DNA of 64,000 bases from Bacillota bacterium. Its GTDB lineage: Bacteria; Bacillota; Bacilli; Desulfuribacillales; Desulfuribacillaceae. The stretch is from assembly GCA_023388635.1 (NCBI GenBank), contig JAEWFW010000022.1, positions 1 to 64,000 on the forward strand. Direction: 5' to 3'. This document shows positions 43,601-52,349 of this stretch, one piece after another (the first letter of the stretch is position 1; the number at the start of each line of letters is the position of its first letter). The notes under the pieces are model-generated. The model was not told where the DNA came from, searched no databases, and saw only the letters and a program-made list of their open reading frames with translations. The position numbers and the translations under genes were made by a program.

Positions 43601-44194
43601 GCATCTGTGGGCTTTGAAATGTATAATTACTTGTTGTCAGAGGCAATTGAGGAATTGAAACAGCAAGGAAGTCCTACACAAGAGGAGAAGGTAGAGCCGG
43701 TGATCGATATTAATGTCAATGCCTATCTGCCGGAGAGCTATGTAGGGGATTCTATGCAGAAGGTAGAGCTCTATAAAAAAATGGCGCGTATTAAGGAGCT
43801 TGAGTACGCGCTGGAGTTAGAGGATGAATTACTTGACCGCTTTGGAGAATTGCCGGAACAAGTCGAGCTGTTACTGGCAATTACGCGGATTAAATCCTAT
43901 TGCTATCAATACCGAATGACACATATTGAGCAACATGGCGATGAAATCCATATAAAACTTCATCCAAGTGAGAATCGTAAAATAAATGGACAGTATTTGT
44001 TCGAAAGAGCGAGTAGATTTGATAATCGGATTCGTTTAAAGGCTGGACAATGTATAGAGATTATTGTTACTATTAATAAATTAAGTCAAAAACAAGTCGT
44101 TGAATTATTGGAAAAGTGGATGTATAGTTATCAGGGGGTCTGTCAAACAGAAGAAGCAGGGGCAGGTTCTGAAAGAAAAGAAGGAGTGAGTTAA
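40679..44194 (+). CDS. mfd: Transcription-repair coupling factor Mfd
   Basis: An 1171-residue helicase. The N-terminal UvrB-like module lacks ATPase motifs. The RNA polymerase-interacting domain starts near PGDYVVHVHHGIGRYIG (about residue 485). The SF2 helicase motor carries CGDVGYGKTEVA (Walker A), DEEQRFGV (DEEQ box) and QLRGRVGRSNRVAFAY. The C-terminal TRCF domain is present. It pushes stalled RNA polymerase off DNA and recruits UvrA. Full family length. Its stop abuts the next start codon. Confidence 0.97.
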   Translation: MQLLLEQMRKDADYQSLCQGLGKQLESQVATGMTGSLKAICVAALRQDAGRPICLLTHTMAQAQKLYDDLQEIHQGGVYLYSGNDFFMMEYIHRSIDEIAQRLETIQAIYEKDAQIIIAPIYAAVKPISPPSIMYACYQKITVEHEYDINQLTRRFVELGYSHEAKTEEAGQFSVRGGIIDFFPIMERAPYRIEFFDNSVESIRQYDPLTQRSMQSIDSVVITPCTEWPLTERQLIDLGTILEERYKEFATGKDKKLLEPFTEQLLPDIEKLNNALLPDHIIRYGKLLYGKTCNLLDYIADHAIVVIDEPGRIVEKNKETEKEFAEWITSLLENGGTLPGVIDPYNGNCVFQTAHQKILFPMMLRKLPLVSPGNIVSFVAKSAQEFHGQMNVLQQEMKRWQASKYQIVVLVANEERKDRVYRIFEDYQITGAEVKIGQLHSGFELPANRLVVLTETEIFGSKQRKSKRISKQSNAERIRNYQDLQPGDYVVHVHHGIGRYIGIETLCVNEISRDYLRLQYAKNDALFVPIDQMDLIQKYVGNDDSAPKIHSLGGSEWKRAKGKVKKAVRDIADELIKLYAERRMSQGFAFSKDSEWQAEFDAMFPYQETVDQLRSIQEIKEDMEKSYPMDRLLCGDVGYGKTEVAIRAAFKAALDGKQVGVLVPTTILAQQHYENFKERFAGYPIRIAVLSRFRSKKEMAESLKALKRGELDIIIGTHRLLSKDVAFHDLGMLIIDEEQRFGVSHKEKIKQLKKNVDVLTLTATPIPRTLHMSLLGVRDLSLIETPPENRFPVETTVIEYNPIFIREVIEREISRGGQVYFVYNKIEGIDRMAEQLRSLIPDLRVTVGHGQMGEQQLEKVMLDFMDRQYDVLVSTTIIETGLDIPNVNTLIVYNADRMGLSQLYQLRGRVGRSNRVAFAYFTYQKDKVLTEVAEKRLQAICEFTELGSGFKIAMRDLAIRGAGNLLGAEQHGHIASVGFEMYNYLLSEAIEELKQQGSPTQEEKVEPVIDINVNAYLPESYVGDSMQKVELYKKMARIKELEYALELEDELLDRFGELPEQVELLLAITRIKSYCYQYRMTHIEQHGDEIHIKLHPSENRKINGQYLFERASRFDNRIRLKAGQCIEIIVTINKLSQKQVVELLEKWMYSYQGVCQTEEAGAGSERKEGVS

Positions 44195-45127
44195 ATGAGA
44201 AAATGCATGAAACGCAAATGGGTGCTCAGCATATTGGTTTGTTTGGCGGTTGTCATGGTTTTTACAGGATGTAAGAGCAAAACGAATGATGCGCAAACCC
44301 TTGAAGAATTGAGAAATAGTGTCGATTTGAATCAGGTTGTAGCCGAGTATGAAAATACGACTCTTTCTTACGAAGAATTTATTGTACAATTGGAATTGCA
44401 AGAGATTTTCCGACCGGGAATTGCTGCGGTGATTTTAAAGGATAAAGAAAATATTATGCCTGAATATGCGAAGCAAGCGGTTATCATGAAGCACTTGCAC
44501 GATAAAGCCGTGGCAGAGGGTGTCAAGGTGGATGAAGAACAAGTAGAAATGGATCTCAGTTACTTTACTATGCAAAATGCCGATATGTCTCAGGAAGATT
44601 TAGATAAGATTAAAGAATTTATTGCATTTGACAGTGTGCTTACACAGTCATTGATGAGTCAAATCAATGATGAAGAGGTTAAAGAGTATTACGATGAAAA
44701 TCAATCATTTTTTACACGCGCTTCTGTAAGGCATATTCTCGTTGTTATTGATGAAGAGCGTACAGATGAAGAAGCCAAGACGCTGGCAGACGATTTAGCA
44801 GCTCGCATTCGCCAAGGAGAGGATATGGCGGAGTTAGCGACAGAATTCACCGATGATGAGGGCAGCCAAGCTAGCGGTGGTCTTTACGAAGACCAATTGG
44901 TCATGGGATGGGTAGACGAATTCAGAGATGCGGCACTCACTTCTGAATTGAATGTAGTGACAGATCCGGTAAAGACGGAGTATGGTTATCATGTTATGCG
45001 GGTAGAAGACCGCAATGTGGCACCTTTGGATGATGAGAGCAAAGAAATGATCAAAGGGGCATTGGTTCAGGACGTATATGGCGAGTATATGACGACTGCC
45101 ATGGAGAAAGTCACAGTAAGCTTGTAA
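44195..45127 (+). CDS. PrsA-like parvulin peptidyl-prolyl isomerase lipoprotein
   Basis: A 310-residue exported lipoprotein. A lysine/arginine-rich signal peptide ends in a lipobox with Cys26 (VMVFTGC). A SurA_N-type helical domain is followed by a parvulin domain (ASVRHILVVIDEERTDEEA, then GSQASGGLYEDQLVMGWV and TEYGYHVMRVED). It likely folds secreted proteins at the outer face of the membrane. It begins one base after mfd. In B. subtilis no such gene lies here, but similar ppiC genes follow mfd in many Clostridia. Confidence 0.9.
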   Translation: MRKCMKRKWVLSILVCLAVVMVFTGCKSKTNDAQTLEELRNSVDLNQVVAEYENTTLSYEEFIVQLELQEIFRPGIAAVILKDKENIMPEYAKQAVIMKHLHDKAVAEGVKVDEEQVEMDLSYFTMQNADMSQEDLDKIKEFIAFDSVLTQSLMSQINDEEVKEYYDENQSFFTRASVRHILVVIDEERTDEEAKTLADDLAARIRQGEDMAELATEFTDDEGSQASGGLYEDQLVMGWVDEFRDAALTSELNVVTDPVKTEYGYHVMRVEDRNVAPLDDESKEMIKGALVQDVYGEYMTTAMEKVTVSL

Positions 45128-45211
45128 TCGTACGCTGTTGTCATTAGTGTATGTAAATAATTATTTGCGCAATTGCAATGGGTTCGTTGCAAATGATCGA
45201 TTGTAGTTAGG

Positions 45212-45258
45212 AAGTTGTGTGAAAGACGAGCGTCTTAAGCACAACTTTTTTTATTTTG
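45212..45258 (+). terminator. Terminator after the mfd-prsA operon
   Basis: A long hairpin: AAGTTGTG (45212-45219) pairs with CACAACTT (45240-45247), and inner AAGAC/GTCTT pairs extend it. It is followed by TTTTTTATTTT. Confidence 0.88.
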
Positions 45259-45390
45259 GGCAGCATGATTAATCATGAATAAAACATTTTTGGTGAAGTA
45301 TACTAAACCTGACAAAACTTCATAAAGTTATAAGTTATGTGGAAGTTGCAGTGGAAGCATTTAAACATTCAAGAAAGAGAGGCAATATGC

Positions 45391-45933
45391 ATGAAAGCAA
45401 CAGGTATCGTACGTAGAATTGATGATTTAGGACGGGTAGTCATTCCTAAAGAAATCCGAAGAACGCTGCGCATACGAGAAGGGGACCCATTAGAGATTTT
45501 CGTTGACCGCGATGGCGGTGTGATTCTGAAAAAATATTCACCGATCGGTGAACTCGGTGATTTTGCCAAAGAATATGTAGATGCACTTTTTGAAAGTACA
45601 GGTCATATTGCGTTAATTAGTGATCGAGATCATATTATCGCCGTAGCTGGCGCCGCCAAAAAGGATTATTTGGATAAAGAAGTCGGTGACATCATCGAGC
45701 AGACAATGGATCAGCGCAAATTGAACAAAGAAACAGTGCAAAAGGAAGTTGAGTTGTTGAAGAATTTCCCAGAGACGTATACTTCATATGTAATTGCTCC
45801 GATTATTTCCGGAGGCGACCCGATTGGCAGCCTGTCAATCGTCAGTCAGAAGGAAGCCACCAAAATGGGCGATCTGGAAGTAAAGCTCGCCGAGACGGGA
45901 GCCGCTTTCTTAGCTAAGCAAATGGAGAATTAG
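45391..45933 (+). CDS. spoVT: Stage V sporulation protein T
   Basis: A 180-residue regulator from ATG 45391. The N-terminal AbrB-type domain (KATGIVRRIDDLGRVVIPKE) is followed by a GAF-like domain (HIALISDRDHIIAVAGAAK). SpoVT tunes sigma-G genes in the forespore. It differs from the 25.4-kb AbrB by its long C-terminal sensor. Length and motifs match the family, and it follows mfd as in B. subtilis, with prsA inserted between. Confidence 0.96.
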   Translation: MKATGIVRRIDDLGRVVIPKEIRRTLRIREGDPLEIFVDRDGGVILKKYSPIGELGDFAKEYVDALFESTGHIALISDRDHIIAVAGAAKKDYLDKEVGDIIEQTMDQRKLNKETVQKEVELLKNFPETYTSYVIAPIISGGDPIGSLSIVSQKEATKMGDLEVKLAETGAAFLAKQMEN

Positions 45934-45967
45934 GGATGACCTAGAGGTCGTCCTTATTTTTTTTTGT
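45934..45967 (+). terminator. Terminator of spoVT
   Basis: An 8-bp stem GGATGACC (45934-45941) with GGTCGTCC (45946-45953) overlaps the spoVT stop and is followed by TTATTTTTTTTT. Confidence 0.88.
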
Positions 45968-46043
45968 TCGCAGCGATTTAGGATTTACTATCATTTATGC
46001 TATAATGGGTTCTGTAATTGTAAAATAGGGGGCGTAGGATATC

Positions 46044-47672
46044 TTGAGCCAGAAATCATTTATCAAAGGGGCTATGATTCTCGGGATCGCAGCACTGGTG
46101 TCGAAATTATTAGGAGGAATTTATCGGATTCCTTATCAAAATATTGTAGGGAATGAAGGGCTGGCACTTTATAATCTGGTCTATCCTATGTACACGACGC
46201 TTCTGACCGTCAGCACGGCGGGATTTCCGATTGCTGTCTCCAAATTTGTTTCCGAGCGCCTGGCGCTAAATGATACATATGGCGCCCAGAGGATTTTTCG
46301 CATAGCGTTTATGGTGATGCTTGTCACAGGGCTGGTAAGCTTCTCGGGATTGTATTTTGGCAGTGATTTTTTAGCAAAGCTGGTGGGCGACCCGGGTGCA
46401 TCATTGCCGATCAAGAGTGTCTCGTTTGCGTTACTGATTGTGCCAATTATTGCAGTCATACGTGGATACTTTCAGGGTTGGCAGGAAATGATGCCAACGG
46501 CTGTTTCTCAAGTATTTGAGCAATTGCTCAGAGTGATTACAATTTTAGTCTTATCGTATATTCTGATTCAGCAGTCTGTGGAATTAGCGGCTGCCGGGGC
46601 AGTATTTGGTGCATTTACAGGTGCCGTGCTATCGTTAATGATATTATCGTATTATTATATCAGGCATCGTAGAGCTGTTACTGTCAAACAAAGACAATCC
46701 CACGTAAGGTATATACCGAGTCAGGGAATCAAGCAAGAACCGTCATTGACTTTATTAAAACGGATGATCTTCTATGCGTTGCCGATCTGTTTCGGTTCTT
46801 TAGTGCTGCCGCTGTTCAATCTTGCCGATAGTTACACTGTCATGAATGTCTTGCAGTGGTTGGGCATGGAAAATTTGGATGCTCGTTACGCTTTCGGCGT
46901 GTATTCTAAGGGGCTGCCGCTTGTGCAATTGTCGGCGATTTTTGCGACTGCGTTGTCATTGGCATTGGTTCCTTCGATATCAGAAGCGAAATCATTGCGC
47001 CAGCATGCGACGATTCAGCGCCGTACGGTATTCGCCCTGCGCTTGACATTGATTATCGGTTTACCGGCGGCTATGGGGCTGGTGATGCTGGCTGAGCCGC
47101 TGAATATGACGCTTTTTAATGAGCGGATAGGAACCGATATCATTATGGTGCTGGCAGTAGCAACGATATTCAGCACTATGGAGATCACGACATCGGGTAT
47201 TTTGCAAGGTGTTGGCGATGCCATGTCACCGGCGAGGAATTTGTTCATTGGGCTGTTGGTAAAGATTACATTAAATATTGTACTGATTTTGTTTATTGGC
47301 GTTAAAGGGGCAGCGGTGGCGACGATTTTTGCCTATATGATCGCTTTAGCGCTCAATATGCGCGATCTGCAACGAAATATACATATTCGCTACGAATGGT
47401 CGAAAATGCTCATAAGACCGCTGATTGCCACATTAATCATGGCAGGTGCAGTCTATGTGACGATGATCGGGTCAGGAGCGATGGTTGCTAATATGACGCA
47501 TGTGCGCCTAGAGCAAGCAATTATCACGATGGCGGGAGTATCCGTAGGCGTGATTGTCTATGGAATTGCGCTGTTATTGACAAAGTCATTGACAGTAGAT
47601 GAATTGGATATGATACCGAAAGTAGGCAGCAAGATACGGAAATTTGTCATGCGCTTAGGAATTTATAGATAA
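46044..47672 (+). CDS. SpoVB/MurJ-family flippase-like transporter (YabM)
   Basis: A 542-residue polytopic membrane protein with about 14 hydrophobic segments, beginning at TTG 46044 after GGGGGCG. The N-terminal KGAMILGIAALVSKLLGGIYRIPYQNIVGNEG is typical of the SpoVB/YabM branch of the MOP (MATE-like) superfamily. Relatives flip lipid-linked wall precursors; SpoVB acts in cortex formation. The next gene is yabN, as in B. subtilis. Confidence 0.92.
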   Translation: MSQKSFIKGAMILGIAALVSKLLGGIYRIPYQNIVGNEGLALYNLVYPMYTTLLTVSTAGFPIAVSKFVSERLALNDTYGAQRIFRIAFMVMLVTGLVSFSGLYFGSDFLAKLVGDPGASLPIKSVSFALLIVPIIAVIRGYFQGWQEMMPTAVSQVFEQLLRVITILVLSYILIQQSVELAAAGAVFGAFTGAVLSLMILSYYYIRHRRAVTVKQRQSHVRYIPSQGIKQEPSLTLLKRMIFYALPICFGSLVLPLFNLADSYTVMNVLQWLGMENLDARYAFGVYSKGLPLVQLSAIFATALSLALVPSISEAKSLRQHATIQRRTVFALRLTLIIGLPAAMGLVMLAEPLNMTLFNERIGTDIIMVLAVATIFSTMEITTSGILQGVGDAMSPARNLFIGLLVKITLNIVLILFIGVKGAAVATIFAYMIALALNMRDLQRNIHIRYEWSKMLIRPLIATLIMAGAVYVTMIGSGAMVANMTHVRLEQAIITMAGVSVGVIVYGIALLLTKSLTVDELDMIPKVGSKIRKFVMRLGIYR

Positions 47673-47688
47673 GATAGGTGAATGGAAT

Positions 47689-49158
47689 ATGGACAAAAAA
47701 ATTTATATAGTCGGTTTAGGAGCCGGTTCGGTGGATGCCTTGACGTTACAGGCGTACCGCATATTGAAAGCGGGATACCCGCTGTATTTGCGAACAGAGC
47801 GCCATCCGGCAGTGGAATTATTGCGTGAGGAGAATATTGTTTATCAGAGCTTTGATTCAGTATATGATCAGGCGGATAATTTTGATGAAGTATACGAGGG
47901 TATTGTCAATCAATTGCTCATGCATGCAGAGAAACATGAGCAACCGATTATTTATGCCGTGCCGGGCCATCCGATGGTAGCCGAGCGCAGTGTCAAACAG
48001 TTACGGGAGAAAGCAGTGGAGCGGCATATTGCCATCGAGATGATTAGCAGTAGCAGTTTTCTTGATGATATGTTCAGCGTACTGAATATCGATCCCAATG
48101 AAGGATTCATTTTATTGGACGGGCTTAGTTTCAATGAGACAATGTTGGACAGCCGTATGCACGTTTTTATAACACAGGTGTACAGCACGGAAGTGGCATC
48201 AGAAGTGAAATTGACGCTGAGTGGATATTATCCCGAGGAGACAGTCGTTAAAGTAATTCGTGCGGCGGGTGTCAAAGACCAGCAATGTATCTGGGAGGTT
48301 CCGCTATATGAAATTGATCGTCTGTCGGAAATTGATCATCTGACAGCGATTTATATCCCGTGCTCCGCAGAGTCTACTCAGAGACGCAGTTTTGGACGTT
48401 TAGTGGAAATTGTCAAGCAACTGCGCGGTCCGGAAGGATGTCCATGGGATATTGCACAAACGCACGAGTCATTGCGCGAGTATCTGATTGAAGAGACATA
48501 TGAAGTCATAGATGCTATCGATAACGATGATATCGACAATTTGCTGGAAGAGCTAGGGGACATTCTCTTACAGGTCGTATTACATGCACAGATCGGCAGC
48601 GATCAAGGTGAATTTTCTATTTATGAGATTGTACAAGCGATTTCCGATAAAATGGTGCGACGTCATCCCCATGTATTTCAGAAGGCATCTGCTAGCAATG
48701 CAGAGCAGGTCGTCGAGTTGTGGGATGAGATTAAGAAACAGGAGAAAGGGCACCATGATACTGAGGGTGACCACAGTGTGATAGCAGGCATACCCCAGAG
48801 CTTACCGGCGCTGATGTATGCTTACAAGCAGCAAAAGAAACTGGCATCCGTGGGATTTGACTGGGACTCCACGGCGCCGATATGGGATAAGCTCCATGAA
48901 GAGATCCACGAACTGCAAAATGCGGAAGATCAGCAAGGAATGGATGAGGAACTAGGAGATGTACTGTATGCAATCGTCAATTTAGCGAGAAAGATCCATG
49001 TACAACCAGAAATCGCTTTACGTCAGACTTGCCAAAAAGTCGAACAGCGCTTTCACTATATAGAGCAAAGGCTGCGTGAAGAAGGTCTCACATTTGCCGA
49101 TGTTGACCTGCCATGGATGGATGAACAATGGAATTTAGCAAAAAAGTGTAAAAAATAA
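47689..49158 (+). CDS. yabN: Tetrapyrrole-methylase-like/MazG fusion protein YabN
   Basis: A 489-residue fusion. Residues 1-220 form a tetrapyrrole (corrin/porphyrin) methylase-like domain (IYIVGLGAGSVDALTLQA). Residues about 235-485 hold two MazG modules with the metal-binding EEXXE...EXXD motifs (EETYEVIDAIDNDDIDNLLEELGD is split here as EETYEVIDAID and LLEELGD; later EELGDVLYAIVN). MazG hydrolyses NTPs and may remove harmful nucleotides. The fusion is typical for Bacillota. Complete. Confidence 0.93.
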   Translation: MDKKIYIVGLGAGSVDALTLQAYRILKAGYPLYLRTERHPAVELLREENIVYQSFDSVYDQADNFDEVYEGIVNQLLMHAEKHEQPIIYAVPGHPMVAERSVKQLREKAVERHIAIEMISSSSFLDDMFSVLNIDPNEGFILLDGLSFNETMLDSRMHVFITQVYSTEVASEVKLTLSGYYPEETVVKVIRAAGVKDQQCIWEVPLYEIDRLSEIDHLTAIYIPCSAESTQRRSFGRLVEIVKQLRGPEGCPWDIAQTHESLREYLIEETYEVIDAIDNDDIDNLLEELGDILLQVVLHAQIGSDQGEFSIYEIVQAISDKMVRRHPHVFQKASASNAEQVVELWDEIKKQEKGHHDTEGDHSVIAGIPQSLPALMYAYKQQKKLASVGFDWDSTAPIWDKLHEEIHELQNAEDQQGMDEELGDVLYAIVNLARKIHVQPEIALRQTCQKVEQRFHYIEQRLREEGLTFADVDLPWMDEQWNLAKKCKK

Positions 49159-49260
49159 GCGTTTTTATTGGAAATACAGGATTTTTTTGTTTAAAAAGCA
49201 GGAAAATTAGTTATAATAACGAATATGAAAAATGGATATATTAAAAGGAGGCTTACTTTT

Positions 49261-49533
49261 ATGAATAAAGTTGAACTAGTAAATCAAATGGTAGAAGGTA
49301 CTGGTCTTAAGAAGAAAGATGTTGAGGCGGTATTAGGCAGTTTTATAGAAACTGTTACAGATGCATTGGCTAAAGGCGATAAAGTACAATTAATCGGTTT
49401 TGGAACGTTTGAAACTCGTGAGCGTGCAGCTCGTTCTGGAAGAAACCCACAGACTGGTGCAACAATTACGATTCCAGAAGCGAAAGTTCCAGCATTCAAA
49501 GCGGGAGCGAAACTTAAAGAAGCTGTAAAGTAA
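49261..49533 (+). CDS. hup: HU-type DNA-binding protein
   Basis: A 90-residue HU protein from ATG 49261 behind AAAAGGAGG. It shows NKVELVNQM, VQLIGFGTFETRERAARSGR and the proline-tipped arm RNPQTGATITIPEAKVPAFK. It bends and compacts DNA. A TATAAT at 49212-49217 could be its own -10. In B. subtilis hbs lies elsewhere, but this spot before yabO is common in other Bacillota. Confidence 0.95.
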   Translation: MNKVELVNQMVEGTGLKKKDVEAVLGSFIETVTDALAKGDKVQLIGFGTFETRERAARSGRNPQTGATITIPEAKVPAFKAGAKLKEAVK

Positions 49534-49534
49534 T

Positions 49535-49816
49535 ATGCGTCTCGATAAATATTTAAAGGTTTCGCGTCTGATTAAACGGCGGACGTTGGCGAAGGAAGTA
49601 TCCGATCAAGGAAGAATTTCCATCAATCAGCGCCCGGCGAAGGCGAGCAGTGAAGTAAAAGTAGGCGATATCCTAGATATTGAGTTTGCCAAGACTTCTC
49701 TGCAAGTTAAGGTACTCGCGCTCAAAGAAGCTGCGCGAATATCAGAGGCAGCCGAGATGTTTGAAGTGATCAGTGAACAGAAGAAGCAAGATCAAACGCA
49801 AGAATTTTGGAATTAA
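49535..49816 (+). CDS. rqcP: RqcP (YabO), S4-domain ribosome quality control factor
   Basis: A 93-residue S4 RNA-binding protein (MRLDKYLKVSRLIKRRTLAK, then GRISINQRPAKASSEVKVGD). RqcP/YabO binds 50S subunits with obstructed nascent chains and works with RqcH in alanine tailing. It starts two bases after the hup stop and is closed by a terminator. Confidence 0.93.
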   Translation: MRLDKYLKVSRLIKRRTLAKEVSDQGRISINQRPAKASSEVKVGDILDIEFAKTSLQVKVLALKEAARISEAAEMFEVISEQKKQDQTQEFWN

Positions 49817-49829
49817 GGATGCCAAACAG

Positions 49830-49875
49830 AGAGTGTCGCAAACTACTGAAAAGTAGTCATGCGCCACTCTTTTTA
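49830..49875 (+). terminator. Terminator after hup-rqcP
   Basis: An extended hairpin from AGAGTG (49830) to CACTCT (49870) with inner ACTACT/AGTAGT and CGCA/TGCG pairs, followed by TTTTT. Confidence 0.82.
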
Positions 49876-49959
49876 GTTCTAATATAGACAAACTCTCATA
49901 CAATAAAGTAAGACATAAACATTTTTCAGATCCGAGATTTGTATGAGGAGGAGCAAGTA

Positions 49960-50262
49960 ATGGAAACGTATCAAAAGAATCAACCGAAGAAACTGGATAA
50001 GCACGAAATTAGAATCGTCAACCGCAAAATGCTGGAAGTCACAGGTGTGCTGAATATAGAAAGTTTCGATAGTCAAGAATTTTTGTTGCAGACAAGTTGT
50101 GGATATTTGGCAGTTCGCGGAGAAAACTTGCACATTCGCAATTTGAATTTGGAAGATGGAATGGTTGCGATCGAGGGAACAGTTTTTGATATGGGATATA
50201 TAGAGGAATCATTTGCGCCGGGAGATAAAGCGAAGGGCTTTTTCAATAAGTTATTTAAATAA
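49960..50262 (+). CDS. yabP: Sporulation protein YabP
   Basis: A 100-residue protein from ATG 49960 behind GAGGAGGAG. It has HEIRIVNRKMLEVTGVLNIESFD and FLLQTSCGYLAVRGENLHI, the YabP/YqfC pattern. It is made under sporulation control in B. subtilis and is located with YabQ in spore-coat/cortex assembly. The yabP-yabQ-divIC order is conserved. Confidence 0.93.
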   Translation: METYQKNQPKKLDKHEIRIVNRKMLEVTGVLNIESFDSQEFLLQTSCGYLAVRGENLHIRNLNLEDGMVAIEGTVFDMGYIEESFAPGDKAKGFFNKLFK

Positions 50263-50301
50263 AGTGTTTAAATAAATTTTCAGACAATCAGGGGTGCCGC
50301 T

Positions 50302-50796
50302 GTGGACTTTCAAACCCAATATCAGATCGTATGGTTGATGTTACTCGTAGGCATTTTTTTAGGTGCTGTGTTTGAAGTATATAGACATTTCCACAAACAG
50401 TACAAATTTAGAAAACTTATTTTGCATTTTCTTGACAGTTGCTTTTGGATCATGGCTGCTTTGCTGGTATTTTATGTTCTTTATACACGAGCGGCGGGGG
50501 AACTGCGTATCTATTATTTTCTATTTGTGATTGTTGGTGTCACCACTCATCACCTATTGCTGCGTCAAATTACTATGCGGGTAACAAACTTTTTGATTTA
50601 TATTATTTCTACAATTACACGCACGGTAAAATGGGTGATCAAGGTCTTACTGATCAATCCCGTCATGTTTTTTTGGAAAATTGGCAAAAAATTATGGAAT
50701 TTAGTATTTTTGGCGATAACAGCTCTTGTAGGAGTGATACTGGGTGTGCTACACTGGGTTGTAAGTAGATGTAAAAATTTGTTTAGAAAAAAATAG
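50302..50796 (+). CDS. yabQ: Sporulation membrane protein YabQ
   Basis: A 164-residue membrane protein starting at GTG 50302. Four or so hydrophobic helices (about residues 10-27, 46-65, 68-85 and a C-terminal one) and the family feature GAVFEVYRHFHKQYKFRKL are present. YabQ is needed for the spore cortex. The C-terminus is basic. Neighbours support the call more than any catalytic motif does. Confidence 0.9.
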   Translation: MDFQTQYQIVWLMLLVGIFLGAVFEVYRHFHKQYKFRKLILHFLDSCFWIMAALLVFYVLYTRAAGELRIYYFLFVIVGVTTHHLLLRQITMRVTNFLIYIISTITRTVKWVIKVLLINPVMFFWKIGKKLWNLVFLAITALVGVILGVLHWVVSRCKNLFRKK

Positions 50797-50815
50797 ATGC
50801 AAACAGGTGAGCATA

Positions 50816-51184
50816 ATGTATCGACCAGTGGATGAATCCTATAGAGCGAATACGCAGACGCACCGCAAGAAAACGTCGGTGAAACAGCCCAAGGAGCGGC
50901 AATGGAAACTTGCCAAGTGGAAGAAGATGGCGATTAGTGTTTTTGTCGTATATGCGCTATTTGTCGGTCAAATCATATACAGCCAAGAAAAGGCGATTCA
51001 GGAGAAGCAGCAAGAGGTGGACGCGCTGTTGTTGGAATCGAAAGCCATACAGTCGGAAAATGAGAAATTGCAGCAAAGGGTTGAGCGTTTGGATGATGAG
51101 GACTATATCGCAGAAATTGCGAGACAGAATTACTATCTTTCAAAGCCGGGAGAAGTATTGTTTATCGTTCCTCAAAATCGATAG
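50816..51184 (+). CDS. divIC: Cell division protein DivIC/FtsB
   Basis: A 122-residue bitopic protein from ATG 50816, chosen for its AGGTGA site. A basic cytoplasmic tail of about 40 residues is followed by one membrane helix (about 42-58) and a coiled coil (AIQEKQQEVDALLLESKAIQ onward) ending in DEDYIAEIARQNYYLSKPGE, the FtsB/DivIC signature. It joins DivIB and FtsL in the divisome. Confidence 0.93.
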   Translation: MYRPVDESYRANTQTHRKKTSVKQPKERQWKLAKWKKMAISVFVVYALFVGQIIYSQEKAIQEKQQEVDALLLESKAIQSENEKLQQRVERLDDEDYIAEIARQNYYLSKPGEVLFIVPQNR

Positions 51185-51187
51185 ATG

Positions 51188-51217
51188 TTGACACGGATTT
51201 TATCCTTCCAGTATAAT
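51188..51217 (+). promoter_or_regulatory. Sigma-A promoter of yabR
   Basis: Perfect TTGACA (51188-51193) and perfect TATAAT (51212-51217) with an 18-base spacer. It begins a few bases after the divIC stop, so yabR has its own strong transcription start. Confidence 0.8.
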
Positions 51218-51262
51218 AGAAATGATGGATTTGTGAAGATTTTAAGGAGGAACGCAATACTT

Positions 51263-51643
51263 ATGACAATCGAAGTGGGCAGCAAAGTTGAAGGGAAAGT
51301 AACGGGTATTACAAATTTTGGGGCATTTGTTGAATTGCCGGGTGGTATTACAGGACTGATTCATATTTCCGAAATTGCGGAAGATTATGTTAAGGATGTC
51401 AACGAGCACCTAAAATTGAATGACACGGTCTTGGTAAAAGTGATTAATGTCGATGCAAAAGGGAAAATTGGTCTATCTATCAAACAGGCTATAAACAAGC
51501 CCAAACCCCAACAACGAAGAGTTCCTCAAATTTCTATGGATGATAAGATCAATCAGTTTTTTAAAGATAGTGAAGAAAAAATGGCTGCACTAAAAAGAAG
51601 CTACGATTCGAAGCGCGGCAGCAGAGGACCGAGAAAAGGTTAA
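51263..51643 (+). CDS. yabR: S1 RNA-binding domain protein YabR
   Basis: A 126-residue protein from ATG 51263. One S1 domain fills residues 1-72 (EVGSKVEGKVTGITNFGAFVELPGGITGLIHISEIAEDYVKDV is its core, here spanning residues 4-46). The tail is basic and rich in Lys, Arg and Ser. It probably binds RNA or ribosomes. It sits between divIC and spoIIE as in B. subtilis. Confidence 0.92.
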   Translation: MTIEVGSKVEGKVTGITNFGAFVELPGGITGLIHISEIAEDYVKDVNEHLKLNDTVLVKVINVDAKGKIGLSIKQAINKPKPQQRRVPQISMDDKINQFFKDSEEKMAALKRSYDSKRGSRGPRKG

Positions 51644-51675
51644 TACTTTGTGCACCAGTAACCATAAATATTAGC

Positions 51676-51717
51676 AAAGCGCTCAATTCCAGAGTTAGAT
51701 GGAATTGAGCGCTTTTT
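51676..51717 (+). terminator. Terminator of yabR
   Basis: A 15-bp stem AAAGCGCTCAATTCC (51676-51690) with its complement from 51701 is followed by TTTTT. The stem is also symmetric enough to stop the convergent minus-strand gene. Confidence 0.88.
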
Positions 51718-51749
51718 AGTTTGCCGATAATTCGTGGATTAGAACTACT

Positions 51750-52217
51750 TCAACTTTGTTGGCTGCGTTCATCGATAATGTCGCTGTATGGGGAATGGAC
51801 TTTCCCCAATTTGACACCGGATTTTTCAAATAATTCAATGGCGTAGGGGGAATTTTTGTAATCGGTTTCCCAATACACGGCTTTCACACCTGCCTGGATC
51901 AACGCTTTCGCACAGTGGATGCAGGGAAAGTGCGTGATGTATGCTTCGGAGTTTTCTGTAGAAACACCGAATTTCGCACATTGCAGCAACGCGTTGATTT
52001 CTGCATGAATTGTACGCACGCAATGGTTGTCGACTACTTTACAGCCGACATCAATGCAATGTTCGTCTCCTGTGACAGAGCCATTATAGCCTCCGGCGAT
52101 CGTGCGCCGATCTTTGACAAGTACGGCACCGACAGACAGCCGCTCGCAAGAGCTGCGCAACGAGAGAATTTTCGCTTGTGTCATAAAATATTCGTCCCAT
52201 GAAATGCGGTTTTTCAT
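51750..52217 (-). CDS. dCMP/cytidine deaminase family protein (ComEB-like)
   Basis: A 155-residue zinc deaminase from ATG 52217. The zinc and proton-transfer residues are in TIHAEINALLQC (HAE) and HFPCIHCAKAL (PCxxC), with the expected spacing. The N-terminal SWDEYFMTQAKILSLRSSCERLSVGAVLVKD is typical of dCMP deaminases (ComEB), which supply dUMP. No regulatory lid motif could be checked by eye. It is the only minus-strand gene between divIC and ftsH and has no B. subtilis counterpart at this place. Confidence 0.88.
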   Translation of the reverse strand: MKNRISWDEYFMTQAKILSLRSSCERLSVGAVLVKDRRTIAGGYNGSVTGDEHCIDVGCKVVDNHCVRTIHAEINALLQCAKFGVSTENSEAYITHFPCIHCAKALIQAGVKAVYWETDYKNSPYAIELFEKSGVKLGKVHSPYSDIIDERSQQS

Positions 52218-52349
52218 TAAATATGCCCCCAATATTAATCTGTTTTTCGACGAATTTAAACAGGTTGTCCGATGTTTAATATGGATATACACAATATTTA
52301 ACCATACTCGCAATTAAAAATCATGTTTTTTAAAAAACTTTTATAGATA